A stretch of DNA of 64,000 nucleotides, from NCBI GenBank assembly GCA_002786065.1, contig NHNY01000016.1:1-64000 (forward strand), given 5' to 3'. The notes under the pieces are model-generated. The model made no database searches. It was not told the origin of the DNA and saw only the letters and a program-made list of their open reading frames with translations. Shown piece after piece: positions 22,120 to 32,751 of this stretch. The DNA is from Microcyclospora pomicola (Eukaryota; Ascomycota; Dothideomycetes; Capnodiales). The position numbers and the translations under genes were made by a program. Position 1 is the first letter of the stretch. Each line of letters begins with the position of its first letter.

Positions 22120-24636
22120 TCATGCTGATACATTGCGAGCTTGGAAAAAATATCCGACATCCCTCGCCGCCTCTGCTGCTGTCCAGCCTATTGGTTGTGC
22201 ATCAACAGGAAAGCAGGCTTTGATCCATCCGGGCAGCTTGTCTCTGATCCTCTGCTGCCCGTATCTCTCATCTACCAGTACTATGCTTGCCCAGTCGTCC
22301 TTATGACGAATGACTCGCCCAATCGCTTGATTGACGCTCCTCATACACGTGTTCTCAGCATGGGCTCGGCCACGCTTCCCCTTCGATTCGCCCCGGTTCG
22401 CAGCGCAGGTATCAATGTACTCTAGCCTGGCCACCCATTCAGGGGTGTTGAGGTCAGGGAACGGAAGTCCGACTACCACAACACATCTACCGAGGTTGTC
22501 GGAGAAGTTGATCCCTTCAGAGAGCTTCCCTCCCAGTACAGATATTAGGATGGCGGAGTGCGAGGGTTCCGCAGCGATAGAGTCACTGTATGCCTGGAAG
22601 ACGGTCTCGGCGGATTCATGTCTGTTGTCCAAGAATATTGGCCGAAGCTGGCCCAGGCGTGTCAAGAGTCCAGACGCTCGCCAACGTGCACGCATCTGAT
22701 CAAGGAAGGCATAGCTGGGGAAGAATACGACCAGACCTCCTCTGACCTGACGCGCCACGTCTTCCAATATCACTCCGACTCTGTCTGCTGTTGATGTCAA
22801 TGCTCGAGATTTGAAGCTGAAATCCAGATTACCTTGAGAGTCTGAAGTGACGGTTCTTACAAGCAGGCTAGAAGTCGGTATTAAGTGGCCGCAGGAGAGG
22901 GTCTGTAGATCATTGAGGTACGGAAACAGTTGCTGTTTGAAATCCTCCATGGGACTCATGGTTCCTCCGGCCAAAATTACTGCCCTCGCTTCTTCGACAA
23001 TCTCGCGAAAATGTGTGGCAGGGTCGAGGAGCATGTACTTGATTACATAGCAATCCGCTTCTTTGACCCAAAAAAAACGACCGTCCGCGGACGCATTCGT
23101 GAGTGTCGTGATGAAATTTTGGACCTGGGTAAGAGAAGGTGGACCTGAGGCATGTGGTTTCTGCTTGGGATCATGACCTGCATTGCCGTCTTCCACGTCA
23201 GAGATATGAGCGATGTATCCATCTACCTTCCGGGCTAGTTTACTCTCGCTGATGTACTGCACAAGTCTGGGCAGATCGACCTGATCGACGCCCTTTCCTG
23301 TCAACAACTCTTTTGGGGTTATAGTGCCCACCTTTTCCGGCCTGGAGTCGATCGCCTTCACCGCCAAAAGTATAGAATCAATCACTCGAATGATTTGTGC
23401 GAGGTACATTCTGTTGCCACCTTTCAATCGACTGCGGAACTTTTGTGAATACACGATAAGACAGCCCTTGGCACGTGTGAGCTGGCTGTCACTGATCTGC
23501 GCTGAGTGAATGCTTTCAAGAGCATTCATGAGATTGTGTGCTTCATCGATGATCACTACATGGCCCTTCAACGACATTCCTACTGCTTCTCGTGCAGATC
23601 GCTGAAGAAGCAGCGGGTAAGGCAGAGTGACGACTTCTGCTGGACCGATAGCGGACCGGCTTGCGTAGTATGGACATATTTCTAAGCGCGTGCCCAATTT
23701 GGCCAAATCTTCAATGTCTCGAAGCTTTGCAAGCGCATAGTCACGGAAATCAAGCACAGACGCTTCATTGTCCTTTGACGGGAGAAAGCGACATCTCTGC
23801 TCCTTGGGCATGCTAGACTGCTGCAGCTCCATACAGCGCTCATTGATGACACCTGTATCGCCGAGTCTGCTAACGCGAGGATTGATGCAAAGAGTTTTGC
23901 GTGAGCCCAGTGATATCTGTTTCACGATTTCTGCCTCTTGGTCCGCGGTTTGTGGGAGAGCATCCAGAAGGGGAGGCAAGCCTGGCGGAAGTCTCACCCT
24001 TTGCAGTTCTCCAACAACCTGCGATAGCTGGGAGTGTGTTCTTGAGCACAGAAAAATTTTGAGCTCGTCATGGTCTGTATCCAGGGCATCACGGTCTTGT
24101 GTCTTCATGATCCCCAACTGTTCGAGTAATGCGGTAGTCCTCGTCGAATCATTGCCACCACCAGACTTCACGAGACTGCCTAGCTGATCGTCGACACAGT
24201 CATCGAGTACAAACTGATCCTCGTCCGTCGGAGCTTTATGATCGTTCTCTGTCTTACGCCGTTTTGCCGCTGGCTCGTTTGTCATCGATCGGGCCTTGAT
24301 CGCTCTCTCTTTCTCCCGCGCCGCTGCCAATCGCGCTTCTAGGTCTGCTCGAGTTTGCTGCATCTCTTGTCGTCTAACAGTCCTGGCATGCTCTAGCATC
24401 CACTCCGGCTCACCATCATCCAGCACAATCGCCGCTAATGACTCGTCAAAAGCTCTGCGCTTATGCTCACGCAACCAGGTCAAAGAGGCACAGATTAAGC
24501 TGAGAGATTTACCGGTCCCAGTCGGTGATTCGAAGATACCTACTCTTCCCTCCTCAATGCAGGTATAAAGTGCTTCCATCAGCTGCTGTTGGACGTCGTA
24601 CGGCTGGAATGGATGATGAAAGTCCTTGTTCGCCAT
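22120..24636 (-). CDS. CHL1: ATP-dependent DNA helicase CHL1 (DDX11, XPD/FANCJ family)
   Basis: An intronless gene of 838 residues. CHL1/DDX11 is a 5'-3' iron-sulphur DNA helicase that supports sister-chromatid cohesion and replication-fork stability. The N-terminus FHHPFQPYDVQ, with the Q-motif region, leads to Walker A SPTGTGKS at residues 37-44. A charged insert of about 100 residues follows, typical of CHL1. Next come Fe-S ligand cysteines (in TLCINPR, NERCMELQ, EQRCRF and EICPYYASR) and the DEAH box starting at Asp364. The C-terminal helicase domain has the VVGLPFPDL and QAIGRVIRHKDDW motifs. RAD3/XPD is excluded by the insert and overall order. Only 25 bp separate its ATG from the upstream VMA12 stop codon, so its promoter must lie inside VMA12, or the two share a transcript. 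Confidence 0.92.
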   Translation of the reverse strand: MANKDFHHPFQPYDVQQQLMEALYTCIEEGRVGIFESPTGTGKSLSLICASLTWLREHKRRAFDESLAAIVLDDGEPEWMLEHARTVRRQEMQQTRADLEARLAAAREKERAIKARSMTNEPAAKRRKTENDHKAPTDEDQFVLDDCVDDQLGSLVKSGGGNDSTRTTALLEQLGIMKTQDRDALDTDHDELKIFLCSRTHSQLSQVVGELQRVRLPPGLPPLLDALPQTADQEAEIVKQISLGSRKTLCINPRVSRLGDTGVINERCMELQQSSMPKEQRCRFLPSKDNEASVLDFRDYALAKLRDIEDLAKLGTRLEICPYYASRSAIGPAEVVTLPYPLLLQRSAREAVGMSLKGHVVIIDEAHNLMNALESIHSAQISDSQLTRAKGCLIVYSQKFRSRLKGGNRMYLAQIIRVIDSILLAVKAIDSRPEKVGTITPKELLTGKGVDQVDLPRLVQYISESKLARKVDGYIAHISDVEDGNAGHDPKQKPHASGPPSLTQVQNFITTLTNASADGRFFWVKEADCYVIKYMLLDPATHFREIVEEARAVILAGGTMSPMEDFKQQLFPYLNDLQTLSCGHLIPTSSLLVRTVTSDSQGNLDFSFKSRALTSTADRVGVILEDVARQVRGGLVVFFPSYAFLDQMRARWRASGLLTRLGQLRPIFLDNRHESAETVFQAYSDSIAAEPSHSAILISVLGGKLSEGINFSDNLGRCVVVVGLPFPDLNTPEWVARLEYIDTCAANRGESKGKRGRAHAENTCMRSVNQAIGRVIRHKDDWASIVLVDERYGQQRIRDKLPGWIKACFPVDAQPIGWTAAEAARDVGYFFQARNVSA

Positions 24637-24661
24637 GATGTAGGGAATAGATAGATACTCC

Positions 24662-25517
24662 TCAACGATTTTTGGCCTTCCGTTGTCTCAAACTCCCGCG
24701 ACCTTCTTGGATGGCACTCTTGTCAATGACCCAAGTCTCTAGAACTTGCTTCCGTTCGATCAGCTTTTCCTCTGAAGTCTTCGCGTCCTCGATTCTTTTG
24801 ATATAGCCCAGATAAATCGCCACTTCGGCAAATGCAACAACACCACTTCCGGTCAAAGACAATGCTAGACGTTGAGGGGCACTCCAATGCCGAGCAGCGA
24901 TCCAGATAGCTATGCTGCAGGCGACAATTGAGACCAACACATTGATAATCAGTATCATCTGCCGATTGACATCTGCATAGGTCACTTCATCGACCACATC
25001 ATACTCTGCACTTCGACCATGTGATGTGGCCGGATCAAAGTCGTATGGCGAGTTTGGGAACCGTTGTTTGAAGGTTTCCACTTGTGGCAAAGGGCTCGTC
25101 ATACGTTCGTACTGTCTTTTTTCCTCTTGTTCGCGCAGTCTTCGCATCAACGTCTGGAACTGAGGAGTCTGAATAATGCACGTCAGCATACAACTGGAAA
25201 GGTACACAAGAGTCGCATAGGTGCAGACTTACTGGCTCCGATCGGGCGGGCTGAGGTGGCTGATAGACCGCGGACCCATTCACCAATGTGTCAAGGCACC
25301 ACTTCCTGGTGCACTCGAGCCCATCACCACGACTAATCAAATACTTCGAGATTTCAGCTAGGCGAGAATGGTCCACCGGGTCGCCTATGCTTAAGGCGGA
25401 AATGTTCTCAAGCGATGCTTGCTGGGTTGTGTTTTGGGCGCTGCCAGAGCCACGTTCAGTACAACAGTATTCGTCGATGGCAAGCTTTGCCGCTGGACTG
25501 AGAACAAGCAACACCAT
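24662..25517 (-). CDS. V-ATPase assembly factor VMA12/TMEM199-like
   Basis: Two exons, 25233-25517 and 24662-25168, with a 64-nt phase-0 intron (GTAAGT to ATTCAG), give 263 residues. VMA12 (Vph2) family proteins sit in the ER membrane and help assemble the V0 sector of the vacuolar H+-ATPase. The first half is soluble. The conserved core around TPQFQTLMRRLREQEEKRQYERM is intact only after splicing. It is followed by two predicted membrane helices, about IILIINVLVSIVACSIAIWIA and a second around LSLTGSGVVAFAEVAIYLGY. The C-terminus is basic and cytosolic. Family assignment rests on this core plus topology. It is divergent from COQ1 and lies directly upstream of CHL1 on the same strand. Confidence 0.82.
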
Positions 25518-25818
25518 CAGGTTGATATCAAGTCACCGAATCGTTGATCAACAGATGATGAGCATGATAGAAAGTCCCGGCTGCGAGTGAAGTGAGCGGG
25601 TTCAGCCGGGGCACTCTCGAGAGACGCCAGGGCTGCAATAATGGTGACGCTACCAACACCTTAATTTATTAGAATGCCCGAACTTCAACACAAGATATAC
25701 CTACCTACTTATCGAGATAACCCAGGCACGCAATCGCTGATCACAGGAACGAGATCGCTACCAGGCATCTGTACTCTGCTACTTCGCTACCGCATCCGAC
25801 GAACCTTCTCCTGGCTAT
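25518..25818. promoter_or_regulatory. Divergent promoter VMA12 / COQ1
   Basis: 301 bp between divergent start codons. The sequence is rich in CTACC/TACCTA words on the COQ1 side. No TATA box or longer repeat is evident. Confidence 0.45.
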
Positions 25819-27227
25819 ATGTCTGCACATCGCGCGCGATCTACCGCGCTCGTTGGGAAAACCATTACTCGACATACACGTTTTGCATCTTCACGCCTGC
25901 ATTGCCCGGAATGCTATCGAGCAATTTCGTACCGATCAATACATACCAGCAGTCCGCAAAGCTACAATGAATCTCGAGCACGATCACAATCAGCCGTGGC
26001 GGCGGCGGTGACTCGAGCGAAGCAGATCTTCAACCATGGTCCTCCACCCCCGATGGGTATTGATCCATTGAAGAGCGTGGCGAAAGAGATGAGTTTCATG
26101 ACCGGGAACATACAACAACTGCTTGGATCAGGGCATCCAATGCTTGATACAGTGTCCAAATATTACACGCAATCAGAGGGGAAATACATCCGGCCCATGC
26201 TGGTGCTTCTCATGTCGCAAGCCACCGCATTACTCCCTAGTACACGAAGAACCTGGTCAGGAAGAGGCTATGAAATTGACCAGTCCATTACCCCCGAGGC
26301 CGTGCTTGCTGATGCGAACCCGTCATCTCCGCTCACGTCCAGCAGTTTCGATAGTGGGGAACAAATAGATACATCGGTTCTGCCGTCGCAGAGGAGGTTG
26401 GCCGAAATCACCGAGTTGATCCACACTGCATCATTACTACACGACGACGTGATCGACAGTTCTGTCTCAAGACGAGGCAATGCATCCGCCAATATTGCGT
26501 TTGGAAACAAAATGGCTGTCCTTGCAGGAGATTTCTTGCTTGGCAGGGCGTCAGTGGCATTGGCACGGCTGCGGGACCCGGAGGTGACTGAACTGCTGGC
26601 CACGGTGATCGCAAACCTTGTCGAAGGTGAATTCATGCAGTTGAAGAACACGGCACTTGACGAGAAGAACCCCATATGGCACGAAGGTACCATTTCGTAC
26701 TATCTCCAAAAGACATACCTCAAGTCCGCCAGCTTGATCAGCAAGTCTACGCGGGCAGCAGCCTTGCTTGGAGATCACTCGGTGGAAGTAGTGGAGGCTG
26801 CGTATCAATACGGCAAGAACTTGGGTCTGGCGTTCCAGCTTGTGGATGACATGTTGGACTATACCGTAAGTGAAGTGGAGCTGGGGAAACCTGCCGGCGC
26901 AGATCTGGAATTGGGCCTCGCTACAGCTCCATTACTATTTGCATGGAAAGATAATGCCGAGCTTGGTTTGCTGGTGGGCCGCAAGTTTGCATTGCCTGGA
27001 GACGTTGCAAAGGTAAGTTGGCTGAACCATCGACACTGACCAGTTTCACTAATCAATCGATTTAGGCCCGGGCCATTGTGATTGCAAGCGACGGAATCGA
27101 GCAAACTCGTGCTCTGGCCCAGGACTATGTCGACAAAGCCGCCAGAGCTATTGCATTTTTCCCAGAGAGTGATGCGAAAGCTGGTCTAATCGATATGTGT
27201 TCTAAGGTGATGAAGAGGAGGAAGTGA
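25819..27227 (+). CDS. COQ1: Polyprenyl diphosphate synthase COQ1 (ubiquinone side chain)
   Basis: Two exons, 25819-27012 and 27066-27227, with a 53-nt intron (GTAAGT to TTTAG), give 451 residues. COQ1 builds the long isoprenoid tail of ubiquinone in mitochondria. The N-terminus is Arg/Ser/Thr-rich, as in presequences. The first aspartate-rich motif DDVID begins at Asp209, in the context LLHDDVIDSS. The second, DDMLD, begins at Asp343, in the context FQLVDDMLDY. GKYIRPMLVLL near residue 120 is the substrate-binding part of the fold. A long Ser/Pro-rich insert at about 150-190 is seen in other filamentous fungi. Exon 2 encodes the conserved C-terminus with ALAQDYVDKA. Chain length (often 9 or 10 units in such fungi) cannot be read reliably. 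Confidence 0.94.
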
Positions 27228-27697
27228 GCAATACTGTACTGAACATCTGTAAACATACCTTAGCCTTCTACTTGTTCTGCGTTAAAGACGCCGTATGGCG
27301 CGGAGTCGATATAGAGCTGGCTGCCAAACACTGCGTCTAGCCTGAGGTGGTGGCGGACTTTTAGAAACTGTACACGTACACGGCTGTACGATGTTGAAAC
27401 ATGTACACGAAGCATTGATCACCAAAGGGGGATCCTACATGTGGTTCCAACACATCGTGAACCGTGTGATGTGCCTACATAACTTGCATTCTCTACATGG
27501 ACAAGGTCATGTACATGTACCCAGGTAGATAAGGTATGGATAAGGCATAGTGATATACATGTATGTTGCGCTCCATAGACTTCACATGTCAGCCCCGCAT
27601 GTTCACATGTCAATCAACTGGAACGCCCTGAAAGTGAGGTCCACACGCGTACATCTTCACTACTGTCTTCAACGTCCTCAACGTGCGACTCTCTCCG
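27228..27697. promoter_or_regulatory. Intergenic upstream of AVO2, GTAC/TACATGTA-rich
   Basis: This 470-bp spacer has TACATGTA at 27512-27519 and 27556-27563. A cluster of GTAC steps lies at about 27368-27405. The density of these palindromic words is the highest in the window. It follows the COQ1 stop and precedes the ankyrin gene, so it includes that gene's promoter. Confidence 0.5.
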
Positions 27698-28696
27698 ATG
27701 ATCGAGCCCTCCATCCGCCTTCGTCGCGCCATCCACCTCAATGACTCCACCTTAGTCTCTCGTCTGCTCCGCTCACATCCCAATCTCGTCCGCAATCCAG
27801 ATTTTGACGACAAGAGCAACACCAGTCTCCACCTCGCGGCGTCATTAGGACACACCGACATTGCAGCATTACTGATAAGAGCTGGACATGAGCGCGCAGA
27901 CTCAGGCGGCCTGAGATCATATGTGAGGGATGGAAGACCAGTTCCAGAGGAGATCAGCCGCAATGCCGACCATGAAACCCCTCTTATGCTTGCTGCAAGG
28001 AATGGACACATCGATGTTGGACGGCTTTTAGTCACAGCCTTTCCGCGATGCGTACCATACGCCAATCAAGCAGGTCTTGATGCCTTAGCCATTGCTGCTC
28101 AGCATCCAGACAGCAGTGCTATGATACCGATCCTCCTCTCGCCCGATCTTGGGCCCCATGCCGGCAACCCTCACACTCGCGATCATGAAGGCAACACTTC
28201 TCTACACCACGCATCAGCAGCCGGAAGCTTGAAAGCACTGAGAATACTGCTAGTCGCTGGAGCTGAACCCACTGCGAAGAACAACTATGACTGGACGCCC
28301 CTTGCGTACAGTCAGACTGTGACTGCAGAAGTCTACTTCAAGAAACTTGTGGCGGACCTGGAGAAGCGAAGACTCGAAGAGATCAAATCTCACGAAGACC
28401 GCGAACGGACTGCGAAAGCAGGGGCTGGGTCCACAGTGAGGATGGTCGCCGCGCATGAGCACGAGATCGGAATGAGATTGCGTGGTGATAGCTACGGGTC
28501 ACAATCCAACACGACTGATGGCAGCGACTTCATGAATGACGATACGCAGCGGCTGTGGAGCCCAGTAGAAAGGCGACGGCCCACAACACCAGGATCGTTC
28601 ACGTCTTCACGCGGAAACCGAGAAAGCAGGATTTATGATTCCGGCATGGGATTGCAGCATGTCCGTACGCGTTCCGGGAGTGGCGGTGGAACTTGA
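27698..28696 (+). CDS. Ankyrin-repeat protein, AVO2-like (TORC2 subunit)
   Basis: An intronless gene of 332 residues. AVO2 is a non-essential ankyrin subunit of TOR complex 2 at the plasma membrane. Ankyrin repeats are visible at about residues 40-70 (TSLHLAASLGHTDIAALLI), 90-125 (TPLMLAARNGHIDVGRLLV), a weaker one near 130-150, and 165-200 (TSLHHASAAGSLKALRILLVAGAEP). The C-terminal 130 residues are charged, then Ser/Thr/Arg-rich and probably disordered. The ATG at 27698 is chosen; the frame extends 15 bp upstream only through a GTG. Repeat number, position near the N-terminus and the Lys/Glu-rich linker fit fungal AVO2. Many fungal ankyrin proteins look alike, so the name is moderate in confidence. 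Confidence 0.75.
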   Translation: MIEPSIRLRRAIHLNDSTLVSRLLRSHPNLVRNPDFDDKSNTSLHLAASLGHTDIAALLIRAGHERADSGGLRSYVRDGRPVPEEISRNADHETPLMLAARNGHIDVGRLLVTAFPRCVPYANQAGLDALAIAAQHPDSSAMIPILLSPDLGPHAGNPHTRDHEGNTSLHHASAAGSLKALRILLVAGAEPTAKNNYDWTPLAYSQTVTAEVYFKKLVADLEKRRLEEIKSHEDRERTAKAGAGSTVRMVAAHEHEIGMRLRGDSYGSQSNTTDGSDFMNDDTQRLWSPVERRRPTTPGSFTSSRGNRESRIYDSGMGLQHVRTRSGSGGGT

Positions 28697-29599
28697 ACAA
28701 CATCGCTTCTACCATGAGAACAAGCAAGGAGTCGCAACAGGAGCCTGCCGGGGACGCGTCAATTCTGATTCCATTGGCTTGTGGTCTTGTCCTTACTACG
28801 GCTTGACGGGGTAGACCCATCAGCATCTCACCATGTAAGACTATGACACATATACCGTACTGATCGTCTTCCACAATGACTGTGACTAATTTTTCGTTGC
28901 AGACACACTGATTAAAAATAAAGCAGCTCACGAACGCATGATGATAGACCAGTAACGGATTGCGAGCTCGGGTGGATCTCAACACAGTCTATGCCTCCGT
29001 CGGACCGAAGCATTGCCAGCATCACTATTGTCGAGATGATATCACCTGGGACTTCATGATTCAGCTGCGACACGAGCCCTACGTGAACGCAATCCAGGGA
29101 TCGATCATGTAATAGAATGAGCAGAACAAATTCAGAACACTGCGAGACACCGTCACTCGAATGGGGAACGTCAAGCCTGGTGAGGAGGTTGGCAATGTCG
29201 CCGTTGACACGTCGACTCAGCAGCAGTCTGTATAGAGTCACATTACGTGCAAACATATATGCAAAGCAAATGTAATTGGCACATGAATTCATGAATACAG
29301 ATATGATGCTGGTCACAAAGCAAGAGCTCTCCAGATTCAGGGACAATCGTGCAGGCTGGAGACATGTGGACAGCGAAACATGAGCGCGCAGAAGACGGAC
29401 ACACACGCAACACGCCTGCAAGTAAGCTCGCAATCCACGTTCACAAAACGGAACCGCATTCCCATCCTCGTTTGGGGTATCAAATTAGGGGCAAATACTG
29501 TACACCACAACTCAGTCCTGTTCGGCAAGAAACGTCGTAGCCGTAGCGACAATGCGGTCAAGTAAATAGCAATGATGGTGAGAGAGTCCGAATTTTGCG
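28697..29599. other. Intergenic 0.9 kb, nothing recognisable
   Basis: This lies between the 3' ends of the AVO2-like gene and the PDAT gene. The only long open frame (minus strand, about 28912-29433) is poor in typical coding features and starts from no convincing ATG context. I see no repeat, RNA gene or motif. Confidence 0.45.
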
Positions 29600-31666
29600 C
29601 TACTCCTCCACGTCTTCCTCTTCGTAGATCTTGACACGATCTGCATAAGTAGTGATGTTGGAGACGACGTAGTCAGCGATGAGTTCCCCTTTACCACCTG
29701 CAACTCTTAGGATAAGATCATTCAGTGATGATCGACCGAGTATGTCGACGTGGTCACCAGTGTTGGGTCCTCCTCTCGGGCTGAACCTGTCAGGCTCGTG
29801 CGGCATTTCGACGACCGTGATGGGGATCTTCGCTGGATTGTATCGGTTGATCTTCCATCCTTTGTTGCACATGTAGCCGGTTGACATCAGATTCACCGTT
29901 CCATCGCCTTCGCCCATGACCACTCCTCGGTCCACGAAGCCAGATGCTGTGTTGATGGTCGTGTCTGGTTGGTGTGTGTCAACAAGCCTGATCTTGTGAT
30001 GAAGTATGATGTGGAGATTCGACTTACCAATAGCCACTGTACTGATGTTCGACATATCACCATCCTCATGATAGAAGTATGCACGCTCGGTCCGCTTTCC
30101 CATGCCGTAGAAGCAGTAGATTTTCATGTCGGGTGCATTTGGGAGACTGCTCTCGAGCGGATTCACCCACTTGTTGGGGATTAGATTATTCCTCTCTACT
30201 TCTTTCTTGGTGTGCGCGACTCCTAGACTGTAGGCCTGCTTGGTCAAATTGACATACCATGGCGGGGTATGATCCCAAAGATAATCCACGCTCTGTTTAA
30301 TTGTCAGATTGCCTGGCGTATCGGAACCATTGACCTGTTTGAAATTGAGGAAGTTGCCATAGGTGAATTCCTGACCCTCTTGGTCATCTGGTGCCCAGGT
30401 AGCATTGCCCCAGACGGCTTCGCCACCCATGGGCAGCATGCTGCTAATTCCCGGCATGTGGCGGAAGATGTCTGCACGTTCGTACCGAGACAAGAATCTC
30501 TCGAGCCCGTACACGGCGAACGCATTCAACTGAGCGGTGTCTCGCATTTCACCACTCAAGATCGCCGGAAGATCTTTCAATGCGCCAAGCATGCAACCAG
30601 AGATATTTATCCAGGACTCGATGTGATCGTTGACCCAGGTCGGACCTCCGTTACCATATCCTTCCGCTTCTACCCAGTGGAAGAAGTAGAAGAGCACTTG
30701 CGAGCCCATGGAGTGAGAAAGCAACACCACCTTCAAGTCAGAGACCTCCTTCGCCATCTGTATGTGGTTCTTCAGGCGAGTGAAATATTGATCACGTTTC
30801 TGGTAATTCATGTAGCTCAAGCGCCAGTCGTAAGCCGCGGTGAACGCATTCGTCGGATCGTAGCCAATCGTCGCCAGGTTCTCCAAAATCTTGTTCCAGA
30901 TCCAATACCCAGTGATGAAGAAGTCAGCGGCGTCAAATCCTTGGGCCGCTCGTAGTTTGATGCCAGGTGGATCCATGCCCGTCTTCTCGTCTAGCATGAC
31001 ATGCCGTTTCCATGACGCCTTATCCAGGACCAAAGCTCGCATCATGCTCCAAGAGCCCCATAGTCGCTTTCTGAAGTATTGTTGTGACTCTTCCTCGGTA
31101 CCCCAGCTTTCTAGGCCAGTCGATATGACTCCGGGGATCATGATGACAGGGTGTTTTGCTCGGACACCTTCCGCGTGGGCGTGCAAACCGATCGCGAAAG
31201 AATCGTAGTCGACTGCTTCTTTACTACTTGACTACAGTGACAAGCACCTTTGGTCAACATCAGTGGGCGGCAGGACCAGGGAAGCTTCCACCCAGGAAGA
31301 GCTTACCTGCAAGTCTCGCAGCTCCTTGATGAAGCCCGCAGGCAGCACATCCAGGATACTGTCGAGGTTCATGTCCTTGATGCCAGCCAGTTCCACTATC
31401 CTGTCCATGCTCCCTGTGGGGGAAGCAAACAGACCAGCCGCAAGCAATCCCACGAACCCTCCCAGCGCAAACACCCATCCATTCCGCCTCTTCACTCCCT
31501 TGACCTTGGATGACTTCTTGTTCAGCTTGTCCAGCTTGGCCGCCGAAACCACTTTGTAGTCTTCTCCCCCGTCCGTCTGCTTCGGCGCGGGACTGGCATC
31601 GCGCGAGGGACCTGGTGAACTATCGGGGGTTCCGATGCCAAAAATGCGCCGTCGGAGTTCCGACAT
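29600..31666 (-). CDS. LRO1: Phospholipid:diacylglycerol acyltransferase (PDAT, LRO1)
   Basis: Three exons, 31307-31666, 30028-31231 and 29600-29964, give 642 residues. PDAT transfers an acyl chain from phospholipid to diacylglycerol, making triacylglycerol at the ER. One N-terminal membrane anchor lies at residues 63-82, after a basic KVKGVKRR stretch. The LCAT-like alpha/beta-hydrolase domain starts at HPVIMIPGV. The catalytic Ser is Ser294 in LSHSMGS. The C-terminal part has GEGDGTVNL, holding the Asp, and the DHVDIL segment, holding the His. Intron 1 is 75 nt. Intron 2 (29965-30027, 63 nt, GTAAGT to CCAG) keeps the frame and has no stop, so it hides in the open frame; removing it gives the family-like DTTINTASGFVDRGVVMG. 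The gene is divergent from NAA30. Confidence 0.93.
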
Positions 31667-31931
31667 GTCGACAACTTGAGCCTGGCTCGTCCAACCGACT
31701 CGATCGTGTTGTAAGTGCAGGCTCGTGGTGGTATCTCAAGGTCGCTTTATTAGCCTGCCTGAAGCCGTGATGTTCCGCGGGTCACTGTCACATGCGAACA
31801 AATTCCTCAGGTACCTTCAGCTTCACGACCACACACCATTAGGCAATGCATAATTGGCTAGCTCGTCAGATGAACACCACCGCTACACGTGTTGGCCAGC
31901 GTGAGTTGGCTTCTCATCAATTCCTGATGCG
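31667..31931. promoter_or_regulatory. Divergent promoter LRO1 / NAA30
   Basis: 265 bp between divergent start codons. No clear TATA box or repeat. Both promoters must lie here. Confidence 0.45.
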
Positions 31932-32711
31932 ATGACCACTCCTGAGAAGCCTCCGATACACAATGGCAGATCAAACATCCGCTATGAAGCGTACGGCGAT
32001 GAGAGAGAATCGAGCTATCTGCCAGCCATTCGGCAACTGATCTCGAAAGACCTGTCGGAACCCTACAGCATCTATGTCTATCGGTATTTTCTCTACCAAT
32101 GGGGGAACCTTTGCTTCATGGTAATGTACGATGCGTCTGGTTATGTCGGCGCAGCTCTGACTCGAGTCAGGCATTAGACGAGTCGAATGACCTGATCGGT
32201 GTCATAGTCTGTAAACTGGAACCGCATCGGGGTGGTCCAATGCGAGGATACATCGCTATGCTTGCCACTCGTTCGTCACATCGCGGCCAAGGCATTGCCA
32301 CCACGCTCGTGCGAATGGCGATCGATGCGATGATCGCAGGTGACGCAGACGAAGTAGGTTTCTGCGTACCCGAATCTGTCTCCCTTACTAAGACAACGCT
32401 CTTAGATTGCTTTGGAAACAGAAGTAGACAATACGCCCTCGTTGCGGATATACGAAAACCTGGGCTTCCTGCGCACAAAGCGCTTGTATCGATATTATCT
32501 CAATGGTAACACGGCTTTCCGCTTGATTCTTTACCTGAAGCCTGGAATCCCTTACAAGCCAACATATCCACCGGAGATGGGGGCTCCTGGAGTTGGCGGA
32601 GATGGCATTCAAGGAATGATGGGAGAGGATCTGCTTGCTCGGCAGGCTGCGCAGATGCAGATCGAGGACGTTCATGGAGAGCGACATGATGTCCGAGGGA
32701 CTGGTATCTGA
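31932..32711 (+). CDS. NAA30: N-alpha-acetyltransferase NatC catalytic subunit (MAK3/NAA30)
   Basis: Three exons, 31932-32120, 32171-32353 and 32406-32711, with introns of 50 and 52 nt, give 225 residues. NAA30 acetylates N-termini such as Met-Leu and Met-Ile and works with NAA35 and NAA38. The GNAT fold is clear: [21 protein letters not shown] at the N-terminus, the acetyl-CoA loop RGQGIA in exon 2 (following MLATRSSH), then [19 protein letters not shown] and [10 protein letters not shown] in exon 3. All of these are hallmarks of MAK3. Both introns are phase 0 with good consensus ends. The C-terminal 50 residues are Gly/Met/Gln-rich and less conserved. Its stop codon lies 40 bp from that of the convergent DnaJ gene. 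Confidence 0.94.
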
Positions 32712-32751
32712 TGCCAAGTCTATAAGAGTACAAAATCTAGCTCTAGTGTGA

